The notes under the pieces are model-generated. The model was given only the letters and a program-made list of their open reading frames with translations. It did not search any database and had not been told where the DNA came from. Shown here in pieces: positions 1 through 6,838 of a DNA stretch of 64,000 nucleotides. How positions within the stretch are numbered: the stretch's first letter is position 1; each line of letters starts with the position of its first letter. A program made the position numbers and the translations under genes. This DNA comes from Candidatus Krumholzibacteriota bacterium (GTDB lineage: Bacteria; Krumholzibacteriota; Krumholzibacteriia; Krumholzibacteriales; Krumholzibacteriaceae), in NCBI GenBank assembly GCA_016932415.1, contig JAFGCX010000035.1, forward strand, positions 1 to 64,000, written 5' to 3'.

Positions 1-46
1 ATAGAGGATTGCGGCCGCGCCGCAAATGCTCACAACGTTATGTGGC
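1..46. other. 3' part of an integron attC site (cut by window start)
   Basis: The stretch 11-46 aligns without gaps to 626-661, with 29 of 36 positions identical. Both end in a core site of the form GTTATG(T/C)G. The core GTTATGTGGC at 37-46 is the exact reverse complement of GCCACATAAC at 536-545. CGCAAATGC at 21-29 is likewise matched inverted at 551-559. R and L boxes paired in inverted orientation with a short spacer are the hallmark of attC sites; the rest of this site lies outside the window. No integrase gene is visible. Confidence 0.65.
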
Positions 47-107
47 ATTTATTTTACTTTCGCGAGAAGAAGGAAGACACATATATTTCGGGCGAGGGGG
101 TAATATC

Positions 108-518
108 ATGAAACATGCTATTCTTGCTCTGTCAATTTCTCTATGCGTTTCCGTTCAGCTTGGTTGTGGAGAGGATAATACTATTTTTGACTTGCCAAGT
201 TGTGATTGCAATGTAACCGATACGGTTACGGTTGATCTCGGGGCAACTTTTACTATTACTCTTTTTGCTGCATATTCAGTAGGGGAATGGTGGGAATTTG
301 AGAAAGGATTTGATGATCAATACGTAGAGCTTGAGTCGTATAAGCTTATTCCTGTAACTCCTGTTGATCCAAATGATGATATATGTGGGATAGCCTATTA
401 TCAGAATTGGAAATATAGAACAAGAAAACAAGGCGTTGTATGTGCCACGCTGATATATAGATGTATCAATGAAGATAGATCACAAGATGAAAAGAATGTA
501 CTGGTAATAATCGAATGA
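108..518 (+). CDS. Chagasin-like (I42) cysteine-protease inhibitor lipoprotein
   Basis: 136 aa. The ATG at 108 has a GAGGGGG ribosome site 7 bases upstream; the reading frame open further upstream runs through attC sequence. A signal sequence ends in a lipobox, QLGC, with Cys20 lipidated. The rest fits the small beta-sandwich of chagasin/ICP inhibitors: a GATFTITL strand (45-52), a loop before G59-E-W-W-E-F, VELES (73-77), and a WKYRTRKQG...LIY strand (101-117). Chagasins block papain-family (C1) peptidases through three loops. Here the classical NPTTG loop is replaced by AAYSVG and the RPW loop is not evident, so inhibitory activity is uncertain. It is the only gene in the first integron-like cassette. 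It would act in the periplasm or at the outer membrane. The assignment is by fold pattern only. Confidence 0.55.
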   Translation: MKHAILALSISLCVSVQLGCGEDNTIFDLPSCDCNVTDTVTVDLGATFTITLFAAYSVGEWWEFEKGFDDQYVELESYKLIPVTPVDPNDDICGIAYYQNWKYRTRKQGVVCATLIYRCINEDRSQDEKNVLVIIE

Positions 519-532
519 AAGATTCTTGTTTA

Positions 533-661
533 AACGCCACATAACAGAGGCATTTGCGCACTCGCCCGATGCGGGCTCGGTTGTCACGGCCGCTGGGGCT
601 GAGTGCTTGCAGATAAACAAGTGGAGGGGCAGCGCCGCAAGGGCTCACAATGTTATGCGTC
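533..661. other. Integron attC site (about 125 bp)
   Basis: It begins at R'' GCCACATAAC (536-545), 18 bases after the stop of the chagasin-like gene, and ends at R' GTTATGCG (652-659), 19 bases before the next gene. The 3' half repeats the site at the window start (29/36 identical). The 5' half pairs inverted with that site: GCCACATAAC with GTTATGTGGC, and GCATTTGCG with CGCAAATGC. A length near 125 bp resembles the long, VCR-type sites of chromosomal integrons. Crossover is expected between G and TT at 652/653. Confidence 0.65.
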
Positions 662-677
662 ACATGGGGAAGATGTT

Positions 678-1091
678 ATGAAACACGTTTTGATTATTTT
701 CGGAATACTCTTAATTGTAATTTCTTGCTATGATGAGATATCGACGACGATACTAAACCAGCCAAACCTGATATATGAAATTGAGGTTGAGACAGACCGG
801 TGGCGCTCATACGTTGAGCCTTTTCATACCTTTTCATATGATACATTTATTGTGCAAGAGGGAGAGTCGTTTGGTCCTGAATTAGATCCGGGAGAGTATC
901 GCTTCACGCTGTATGCCGCGTTATCCGCTGACTCGGTATTGATTACTTTCGATGAGGGACTTGTTGTTGTTGGGGAAGCGATTGCTCAACCTTCAAGTCA
1001 TAGATATGTCGGTCTGTCAGAGCTTGAGGCATGTTTAAGGACAAGAAGTTACGATTCCGGGAGTGATTACTGTATAAGAATACTTAAATAA
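678..1091 (+). CDS. Small lipoprotein, unknown function
   Basis: 137 aa. The start at 678 lies just after the attC core and gives a compact signal sequence ending in VISC (Cys17), a lipobox. The mature part is predicted beta-rich: it contains PELDPGEYRFTLY, a pattern seen in Ig-like or carboxypeptidase-regulatory-like folds, and a C-terminal segment with Cys pairs. I do not recognise a family. Its position directly behind an attC core makes it the likely second cassette gene. The first residues (MKH) and the spacing from the core resemble the preceding chagasin-like gene. No convincing attC follows directly. Confidence 0.6.
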   Translation: MKHVLIIFGILLIVISCYDEISTTILNQPNLIYEIEVETDRWRSYVEPFHTFSYDTFIVQEGESFGPELDPGEYRFTLYAALSADSVLITFDEGLVVVGEAIAQPSSHRYVGLSELEACLRTRSYDSGSDYCIRILK

Positions 1092-1274
1092 CATTTACTA
1101 AATTAACCCATTACCTGAGCCCGAGGCTCTCGGACAGTGACTTCGAGTAGTTCAATTACTTTGTTGAAATTCATAGGAAAACGTAGTAAAATACAAAGCA
1201 AGCGTAAGAGGTTAAATAATCACTTAGGGGACAATACATTGTTAAGGAGGACAGAGTCCTTTTCAGCTCGCCGT

Positions 1275-1374
1275 ATAATGGATGGGTCTGCGCATTCTCC
1301 CTTGTCGATCTGGCAGCAGGGAACCCAGGTTGCCAGGCTCTGACCGGCAGTTGGATCAATTGACGCTCCATTAT
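1275..1374. repeat. 100-bp nested imperfect palindrome (attC-like fold?) in a 300-bp gene-free gap
   Basis: The gap 1092-1391 carries no credible gene. It holds nested inverted repeats around one centre near 1323: ATAATGGA (1275-1282) with TCCATTAT (1367-1374), and CTGGCA (1310-1315) with TGCCAG (1331-1336). Size and nesting resemble an attC fold, but the arms lack the AAC/GTT core triplet, so a degenerate site is the most that can be said. The right half, 1338-1376, resembles 2051-2088 upstream of the next gene (CTCTGA, CCGGCAG and later matches). Confidence 0.4.
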
Positions 1375-1391
1375 GGTGAAAGGGGGAAAAT

Positions 1392-1997
1392 ATGCTTCAC
1401 AGATATAGCATGGCGTATAGCACATTGATTATTCTCATGCTAGTTCCTGTTACTCTTTTGTCTCAGACTGGTACTCCGGGATATATAGGACTTTACACTG
1501 AAAATTATAGTGATTCCCTGCCTGTGATATCCAGCTATTGCCCATTTGAGGGGATTAACGCTCAAGTCGAGATGTGGATTATTTGCCGACCGAATGAGTT
1601 GGGACAATGCGCTGGTGAATTTAAAATTGAGTACCCGGATAACGTAGACTCGGTTTTAGTCACTGTCAGTCCGGATGTATGTGTAATCATGGGCACATTG
1701 GGGACCGGAATTTATTATAGTTATTACGAGTGCCAGACTGAATGGAATTGTCCATTTCATCAGACGCTCCTGATTACTTCCCATGAGAGGTCATCCGTGA
1801 GTGTTGCGGGGTATCCGGCTACAGGACTGATTTCCTACGCAGATTGCACAGATTTGCGTTCATCCTACGAATGTGTAGCAACTCATGAACTGAACTTGAA
1901 TTATAGAGATGACGACTACGGATGCACGGAAATCGACATAGGAGTAGAGATAGAATCATCAAGCTGGGGAGTAATCAAGCGGCTATGCAATGATTGA
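1392..1997 (+). CDS. Secreted protein with C-terminal SWGxIK motif (paralog A)
   Basis: 201 aa. The ATG at 1392 follows an AAAGGGGG ribosome site. The N-terminus is a signal peptide ending near LLSQ, and the mature protein has many Cys (12 or more), suggesting disulfides and export. It ends in SSWGVIKRLCND. The next gene's product has the same layout: signal peptide, an xVGxWxxE-type start, central beta strands, and a (S/T)WGxIK end, so the two are paralogs. I know of no characterised function. The WG-IK tail is a visible shared motif, and calling it a sorting or anchoring signal would be inference. The gene is preceded by the palindrome and followed by an attC-like segment. Confidence 0.6.
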   Translation: MLHRYSMAYSTLIILMLVPVTLLSQTGTPGYIGLYTENYSDSLPVISSYCPFEGINAQVEMWIICRPNELGQCAGEFKIEYPDNVDSVLVTVSPDVCVIMGTLGTGIYYSYYECQTEWNCPFHQTLLITSHERSSVSVAGYPATGLISYADCTDLRSSYECVATHELNLNYRDDDYGCTEIDIGVEIESSSWGVIKRLCND

Positions 1998-2008
1998 ACT
2001 GATTACCG

Positions 2009-2088
2009 CACCGCATAACACGCAGTAAATTTTCAATGTCGCGAGACAATCTCTGAACCGGCAGCTGATGCATCAGGCGTTGAGAATG
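2009..2088. other. Possible degenerate attC or duplicated upstream element
   Basis: CACCGCATAAC (2009-2019) resembles an R'' box and would match the preceding core GTTATGCGTCAC inverted at 9 of 12 positions. A possible R' is GCGTTGAGAA (2078-2087). The inner L boxes do not pair well. The 3' half (2051-2088) resembles 1338-1376 in front of the paralogous gene, so the segment may instead mark a tandem duplication that included the upstream region. Confidence 0.3.
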
Positions 2089-2102
2089 AGAATGAATAAT
2101 AG

Positions 2103-2666
2103 ATGGTGAAAATAACGATCTTCTGTATTCTGATGATCCTTGCTGGCGGGTCGCGGGCTCAGCTGCCTCCTAATCCATCCGAGTTCTACGTGGGGACCTG
2201 GGCTGACGAGGCTCACCTGGAATCGGTCGTGTGCGGTGACACCGGAACGGTTTTTCAGCTTTATACCATGGCGTGGATCCCCTCAGGATCCGGTCTGAAC
2301 TATATCACGCTAAGATTTGATTTTCCCGGCTGCCTGGACGGCTCGGCGCGTCCGGTGTTCAGCGAATATTATTTGAAACTGATAGTGGTAGATTATGGGA
2401 CTGGCGGGACTGAATGGACTGTCCTGTTCGACCAGTGCCCGTCTGGATGGGTGCTTGTCTTCAGGCAGGATATAATGATAATCGATCCTGATCAGTGTGG
2501 GGTGATCATTGCGGGAGAACATTCGCTCGCCCGTGATTGCGATTTCGTTCTGCGGGACCTGACTGTTCTGAATGATTTGTCGATAAACGGTCCGGGCTGT
2601 GATCCGACACCGACGGGGAACGGCACCTGGGGAAGGATAAAATGCCTGATGGGGAGCGAAAGTTAA
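2103..2666 (+). CDS. Secreted protein with C-terminal TWGxIK motif (paralog B)
   Basis: 187 aa with a signal peptide ending near GGSRAQ. It is homologous in layout to the protein at 1392-1997: FYVGTWADE near the mature start, a beta-rich middle with regularly spaced Cys, and TWGRIKCLM at the C-terminus. The two genes are adjacent and share a related upstream segment, so a tandem duplication is likely. The base composition is richer in GC than the neighbour, so the copies are old or of separate origin. The ribosome site is weak (GAGAATGAG). Function unknown; a surface or periplasmic location is inferred from the signal peptide. Confidence 0.65.
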   Translation: MVKITIFCILMILAGGSRAQLPPNPSEFYVGTWADEAHLESVVCGDTGTVFQLYTMAWIPSGSGLNYITLRFDFPGCLDGSARPVFSEYYLKLIVVDYGTGGTEWTVLFDQCPSGWVLVFRQDIMIIDPDQCGVIIAGEHSLARDCDFVLRDLTVLNDLSINGPGCDPTPTGNGTWGRIKCLMGSES

Positions 2667-2950
2667 TTCGATGGGTGGTATTGAATCAAGTTTCAGACTG
2701 ATTCCAATCGTCCCGGCCGCGCAGCGAGCCATCAGAGCATTACGTAAAAATCAGTCAGTGTCTCCTCTCGCTTTTATAGTCGGTTATATACCTGGGTTAC
2801 TGATAGGAAGTTTATATTGGCGAGAGGAAACATTTAAAATAAACGCAATGACAGACAAATAAGGCGCTCCTTCCCGGTCATTCAATTATTTCAATTTGAA
2901 AAAATCAACATCATTTATTATATTGAACATAGTGAAAAAGGAGGGGGATC

Positions 2951-3667
2951 ATGGATGACTTGAGGCGAGCGTTCTCGTATTTCGTTGTCTGCGTATTCCT
3001 TGCTGCCCAGATGTCTTGCTCGGAAAAAGTGAATGAACCTGATACCGAGCCTCCTGCAGTCGGGATCTCTTATCCAACAGATTTATCGACCATAACTGAT
3101 CAGGTCCACATTTTGGCTGAATGTCATGACGAGAATGGGATTTCGATTGTTCAATTCTTCGTGGATGATGTATTGATCGCTGAAGATAGCAAACCACCAT
3201 ATGATCAGATATGGTATACGGGCTTCTGGCTCGACAGGCAGGGCTATGTGCTATCTGTCGTCGCGAAAGATCAAAATGGTAACATCGGGACTTCAGCACC
3301 TGTTACGGTAACTTTGGCAAAGGATTCAGAGTGCGTCCCGGAATTGATCGAGCCTGAAAATGGTAGTGTTATTAATCTGTGGGATGAATACTCGTTTAGC
3401 TGGCGGCCAGTGCATGGAGCCAGGGGTTATATCCTTAAAGTGCGAACGTCTGATTTTGAATTCAATCAATATTTTTGCACATCAGGGGGCCCGCAGGAAT
3501 GTTTCGTGAATCTCAAAGAAACGATCTTTTCTGGACCGATAATGCCCTATAATGCGCCTCCTTTCGGCGATTGGAGCGCTGATGGGTATTGGTCAGTACA
3601 GGCTTACTGGAGCAGCTATTATCTTTCGAGTTGGAGCGAAGAGCGGTATGTTCGATTCTCCGATTAG
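2951..3667 (+). CDS. Lipoprotein with bacterial Ig-like (Big_9-type) domain
   Basis: 238 aa. The ATG at 2951 follows GGAGGGGGATC. The signal sequence ends in AQMSC (Cys23, lipobox). After the linker NEPDTEPP comes an Ig-like domain (about 33-120): VGISYPTDLSTI, then HDENGISIVQFFVDD, then VVAKDQNGNIG, the pattern of repeats that describe change of a vector about an axis of beta strands. The second half (about 128-238) reads as a fibronectin-like domain (PELIEPENGSVI, FSWRPVHGARGYILKV). It is probably an outer-membrane or periplasmic adhesion or scaffold protein; no enzymatic motif is visible. The 284-bp gap before it contains no convincing gene. Confidence 0.7.
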   Translation: MDDLRRAFSYFVVCVFLAAQMSCSEKVNEPDTEPPAVGISYPTDLSTITDQVHILAECHDENGISIVQFFVDDVLIAEDSKPPYDQIWYTGFWLDRQGYVLSVVAKDQNGNIGTSAPVTVTLAKDSECVPELIEPENGSVINLWDEYSFSWRPVHGARGYILKVRTSDFEFNQYFCTSGGPQECFVNLKETIFSGPIMPYNAPPFGDWSADGYWSVQAYWSSYYLSSWSEERYVRFSD

Positions 3668-3718
3668 AACAGTTAACAGATGCGATCGCGCATTGTTTAA
3701 GTGGGTGGGAGAATGATC

Positions 3719-4408
3719 ATGAATAAGTTTTTCATACTTTGTGCGTCATTTCTGATGATGGTATCGTTGATGAATTCATGCAGTGATACGACCATAAGCC
3801 CAGACGGAGATACAGAAACACTTCTTAATGCTAACTTCCGCGAAGCTGATCTCGAGGATAGCGGCTTTCTGACCTCTAATTTTTCATATAGTATTAGTGA
3901 CGGGAAAGTTATGCTTCAACCTTATGACACCTACGCGTATATGGAATCATTGGAGCAATGGGAAGTTACTCCCGGCTATCTCTACAGATTGACAATCCAG
4001 CTTGAAACCGAAGAGTGCGATGACGGTCCAGGTTTTGATCAGACGAATTACTGCGGATTATTATGCAATGATCTTTACCCGGTCTGGATTGTTACGGAAA
4101 ACCAGGAGTATTTGACAAGGAGTTCCTTTGTAAATGGTATCGACGGTTGGACTTGTTTCTCCGACGAATTCTGCCCCCGGTATGAAACCTATGTGTTTGA
4201 AATAACTCAGAACAGTGTCGTCGGCTTTGTTATTGTCGATAATGATCATGTTGAATTTGTAGATTGTGGAGAAACAAATACTGGAACAGTCGAATCGATA
4301 AGAATAAGCATCCGCATGGAATCTTCCGGAGGTGTTGGGTTAGGCTCGAATCCTGTTCTTAAAATCCGCAAAATCATACTTCAAAAAGTGACGCTGGAGG
4401 ATAATTGA
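3719..4408 (+). CDS. Lipoprotein, unknown function
   Basis: 229 aa from the ATG at 3719, which has a GGGAG ribosome site at 7 bases; the ATG at 3713 is too close to it. The lipobox is MNSC (Cys21). The mature protein looks like a single jelly-roll or carbohydrate-binding-like sandwich: LLNANFREADLEDSG near the start, YLYRLTIQLE, paired Cys in the middle, and SIRISIR...LKIRKIIL at the end. No catalytic motif is recognised. The stop codon overlaps a TTG that may start the next gene, so the two are probably translated together. Confidence 0.6.
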   Translation: MNKFFILCASFLMMVSLMNSCSDTTISPDGDTETLLNANFREADLEDSGFLTSNFSYSISDGKVMLQPYDTYAYMESLEQWEVTPGYLYRLTIQLETEECDDGPGFDQTNYCGLLCNDLYPVWIVTENQEYLTRSSFVNGIDGWTCFSDEFCPRYETYVFEITQNSVVGFVIVDNDHVEFVDCGETNTGTVESIRISIRMESSGGVGLGSNPVLKIRKIILQKVTLEDN

Positions 4409-5217
4409 AACCGAGAATCGTGTTTCTGTTCCAGCGAATAGAATCTCTCACGCGCCCACGCAGTGAGCGCTCACAAGATAATTCCATGCGTATCCGGTTA
4501 TCGCGTTTAAGGGCGAGTGTAGTACCCGCTGTAGTGCTATTGACTCTGGCAACTTCCTCTGTCGAGGCCGCGAGAAATAATAAGGCTGCGATTACAGGGA
4601 CCGGATCTGATTTGAACCAAGAAACCCTGGATTACCCTGAGTTGGAAGTCTATCTGTCGTTCTCGATTTCCAGGCCTCAGCTGGAGGGCGATTTCGACGG
4701 AGAATCTTTTTTCGAGGGTGCGGGGCTTGTTCTTCTGGTACCGAAAGTAAAACCCGCCCTGGGTTTCGGCGCGACTCTTGGAGTGAAAAGGCGGCTTGGA
4801 AGGACCCTCAACAACGCGCTAGGAGCTGAAATATATGTTATACGTTCAAACCACAACGGCTCATGGCTGGGTCTGCCGGGCGAGGGTGTCTTATGGGATG
4901 TAGGCGCCGGCCTCTCCTGGCATTTTCTGACTGACCGCCGCGTCCAGCCCTATTTTAAGGGGTCCATGGGATTTACGGGGTTTGATTTCAATCTCGATGA
5001 CGTCCCCGAAATCGATACATGTCCCTTTGCCGGCACGAAATGGGCCTTTGGCTTCGGCCTGTCAGTATACCTGAACCAGATGTGGTTCCTCGATATAGGG
5101 TTATCAGGCAATAAATATCGATTCGGAGCTCCAGCGGATATCCGCTCCATCGTCCTTGATCCTCCTCTAACTTCCAGCACATTTGATTTTGAAGGCCGCA
5201 TATGTTTCCGATTCTAA
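4405..5217 (+). CDS. Outer-membrane beta-barrel protein
   Basis: Up to 270 aa. The TTG at 4405 overlaps the previous stop and has GGAGG close upstream. The ATG at 4486 gives a cleaner signal peptide (Arg-rich start, hydrophobic core, cleavage after SVEA) but shows no ribosome site, so the start is uncertain. The mature part consists of alternating amphipathic strands (VYLSFSISRPQ, GFGATLGVKRR, LGAEIYVI, WDVGAGLSWHF, WAFGFGLSVYL, LDIGLSG), ending in an aromatic residue (CFRF) as outer-membrane barrels do. About eight strands would fit an OmpW/OmpA-like small barrel. Ligand unknown. Confidence 0.65.
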   Translation: MKPRIVFLFQRIESLTRPRSERSQDNSMRIRLSRLRASVVPAVVLLTLATSSVEAARNNKAAITGTGSDLNQETLDYPELEVYLSFSISRPQLEGDFDGESFFEGAGLVLLVPKVKPALGFGATLGVKRRLGRTLNNALGAEIYVIRSNHNGSWLGLPGEGVLWDVGAGLSWHFLTDRRVQPYFKGSMGFTGFDFNLDDVPEIDTCPFAGTKWAFGFGLSVYLNQMWFLDIGLSGNKYRFGAPADIRSIVLDPPLTSSTFDFEGRICFRF

Positions 5218-5352
5218 ATAGATATCCGGCAGATCCCAAAGATTCCTGAAATCGGCGTTCGAAGGAATTATCCTTGAATAATTATCCATTTCCTGTTGTA
5301 TCTGGTAGGGATATCATACGCTGAAACAAAGATCGTACAGGAGGAAGCGCCG

Positions 5353-5742
5353 GTGTTCTGCCCAGAGTGTAGATCCGAGTATCTTGATACTGTCACGACC
5401 TGCCCTGATTGCGGGGTGCCACTGGTCGAGCGGCTCGAAGTGCCAGATGAGAATGATGGAGATATATCCCCTTCTGACAGTGAAGAGATCGAATTCGTGA
5501 AGATCCTTCATACATTCAGTCCGAACGATATTCTTATGATAAGAAGCGTGCTCGATGCCGCCGGGGCGACTTATTTCATTCAGGGAGAAATGCTGAACTG
5601 CGTCAGGCATGCCGCTGAACCTGCCATACTTCTTGTTGCAAAAGACCAGGAGGATGAGGTAAGGAGCCTGCTCAAGGATATGGATCTGGGGTACTTCATA
5701 GTAGCGTCATTGAAGACAAAAAAAGGCAAGCCAGAAAAATAA
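5353..5742 (+). CDS. Zinc-ribbon plus DUF2007-like protein
   Basis: 129 aa from the GTG at 5353, chosen because AGGAGG lies 8 bases upstream and the family usually starts a few residues before FCPEC. A zinc ribbon comes first (CPEC...CPDCG, residues about 3-21). It is followed by a DUF2007-type domain (about 45-115) with EFVKILHTFSPNDILMIRSVLDAAGA and LLVAKDQEDEVRSLL, a small alpha/beta fold seen in putative signal-transduction proteins. It has no signal peptide, so it is cytoplasmic, unlike its neighbours. The role is unknown; the zinc ribbon suggests protein or nucleic-acid contacts. Confidence 0.75.
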   Translation: MFCPECRSEYLDTVTTCPDCGVPLVERLEVPDENDGDISPSDSEEIEFVKILHTFSPNDILMIRSVLDAAGATYFIQGEMLNCVRHAAEPAILLVAKDQEDEVRSLLKDMDLGYFIVASLKTKKGKPEK

Positions 5743-5758
5743 CCATCCTGATTTAAAG

Positions 5759-5787
5759 TTGTGTTTATTTAAATTGCCAAGTATATT
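5759..5787 (+). promoter_or_regulatory. Candidate sigma70-type promoter
   Basis: A -35-like TTGTGT (5759-5764), a 17-base spacer and a -10-like TATATT (5782-5787) lie in the AT-rich gap before the lipoprotein at 5875. The -35 is imperfect. Confidence 0.4.
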
Positions 5788-5823
5788 TAATCAAGTGGCA
5801 TGAGACCTCCCCACAATTAAAAC

Positions 5824-5857
5824 TGGCTGATGTGATGACTGCTGTTTTCCTCAGCCA
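5824..5857 (+). promoter_or_regulatory. 5'-leader stem-loop next to ribosome site
   Basis: TGGCTGA (5824-5830) and TCAGCCA (5851-5857) form a 7-bp stem with a 20-base loop. It ends directly at the TAAGGAGGT ribosome site of the gene at 5875, so it could influence translation start; chance occurrence is not excluded. Confidence 0.3.
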
Positions 5858-5874
5858 TAAGGAGGTATGTCGAG

Positions 5875-6753
5875 ATGAGACGGTTCTCCCGGTTATCTAT
5901 TTTTGCAATGCTCTTGGTCCTTGTGATCACTCCAGCCGGTTGCAAGGATTCGATACTGACAGCTGACGAAGAAGAGGACGTTATTAATAGCTCGAATCTC
6001 GTTCCACGGATCGATCAGGAACCATTTGTGATTATCGACACTCCACCATCAGCGGTGACAATGTTTCCAACCGTCTTCAGATTCAGCTGGCACAGCGGTA
6101 TCGGTACAGATCCCAAGCGTGTTCGATACCTGCTAAGCCCTGTCGTCGACGAGAACGGCATATACGATCCGATGTTTGATATCATAGGCGATCTGAACGA
6201 GAATCCATGGCGATACGAGGATATGTGGTCCCGCTGGTACTCGTATGCCGCCGGTAACGATATGGGCCGAGAAGTCATTATAGGAGACGATGAAGAGATC
6301 GATATCAACAAGGCTTATGTATTCGCCGTTCAGGCGATAGCCCCCAGAAAAAATATGACGAAAACATTTTACAGAAACGTCAACGCAAGGAATTTTCTGG
6401 TCACCGTGCAGACTTCTCCCATTACTCTGAATATTTCGGAGCCGTTTCTCGGTGGATATGTCTTTATGGGTAATTATTCGATTATCAGCGTCGAGGTTCC
6501 CGTTGGGACACCTTTGAATTATTCCTGGAAAGGTGACGCGACCAGGTATGGTGGAGAAATCGCCGGGTATCGTTACGGTTGGGATATCAGCGATCCAGAC
6601 GATCCCGGGCAGTGGGAAACCGTGTTCTCGCTGGATAATGTTTCGTCGCCGGAAAAAGTGTTCGCGTCTGGAATTCACACGCTGCTTGTCGAGGTCATCG
6701 ATACGTTCGGATTCTCGACAAAAGGTTGTATGAAGATTACTATAGTGCCATGA
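5875..6753 (+). CDS. Lipoprotein, unknown function
   Basis: 292 aa with the ribosome site AAGGAGGT and lipobox TPAGC (Cys23). The mature chain starts with an acidic linker (DEEEDV). It then has a FN3/Ig-like region with PTVFRFSWHSG (about 65-75), VFAVQAIAP (about 148) and, at the C-terminus, VFASGIHTLLVEVIDTFG. The last resembles the final strands of PKD/Ig domains that describe what a reader expects of an extracellular beta-sandwich. No catalytic motif is seen. Similar lipoproteins from related genomes are generally hypothetical. It is convergent with the threonine synthase gene, 85 bases apart. Confidence 0.6.
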   Translation: MRRFSRLSIFAMLLVLVITPAGCKDSILTADEEEDVINSSNLVPRIDQEPFVIIDTPPSAVTMFPTVFRFSWHSGIGTDPKRVRYLLSPVVDENGIYDPMFDIIGDLNENPWRYEDMWSRWYSYAAGNDMGREVIIGDDEEIDINKAYVFAVQAIAPRKNMTKTFYRNVNARNFLVTVQTSPITLNISEPFLGGYVFMGNYSIISVEVPVGTPLNYSWKGDATRYGGEIAGYRYGWDISDPDDPGQWETVFSLDNVSSPEKVFASGIHTLLVEVIDTFGFSTKGCMKITIVP

Positions 6754-6838
6754 CAGAAAAGGAGAGCGATATTCCGGCCCAGGTGTGGATCTGAATATCC
6801 GCAATTAATAATGTATCAGAATGGTGTTGGGATTGATA

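Noticed and set aside
1137-1343. Open frame of 68 codons in the gap before 1392
   Set aside because: It runs across the palindrome, lacks a ribosome site and has low-complexity, basic content; not credible as a gene.
2671-2862. Open frame of 63 codons directly behind the secreted paralog gene
   Set aside because: No clear ribosome site, no signal or family features, and unlike its secreted neighbours; most likely a chance frame in the 284-bp gap.
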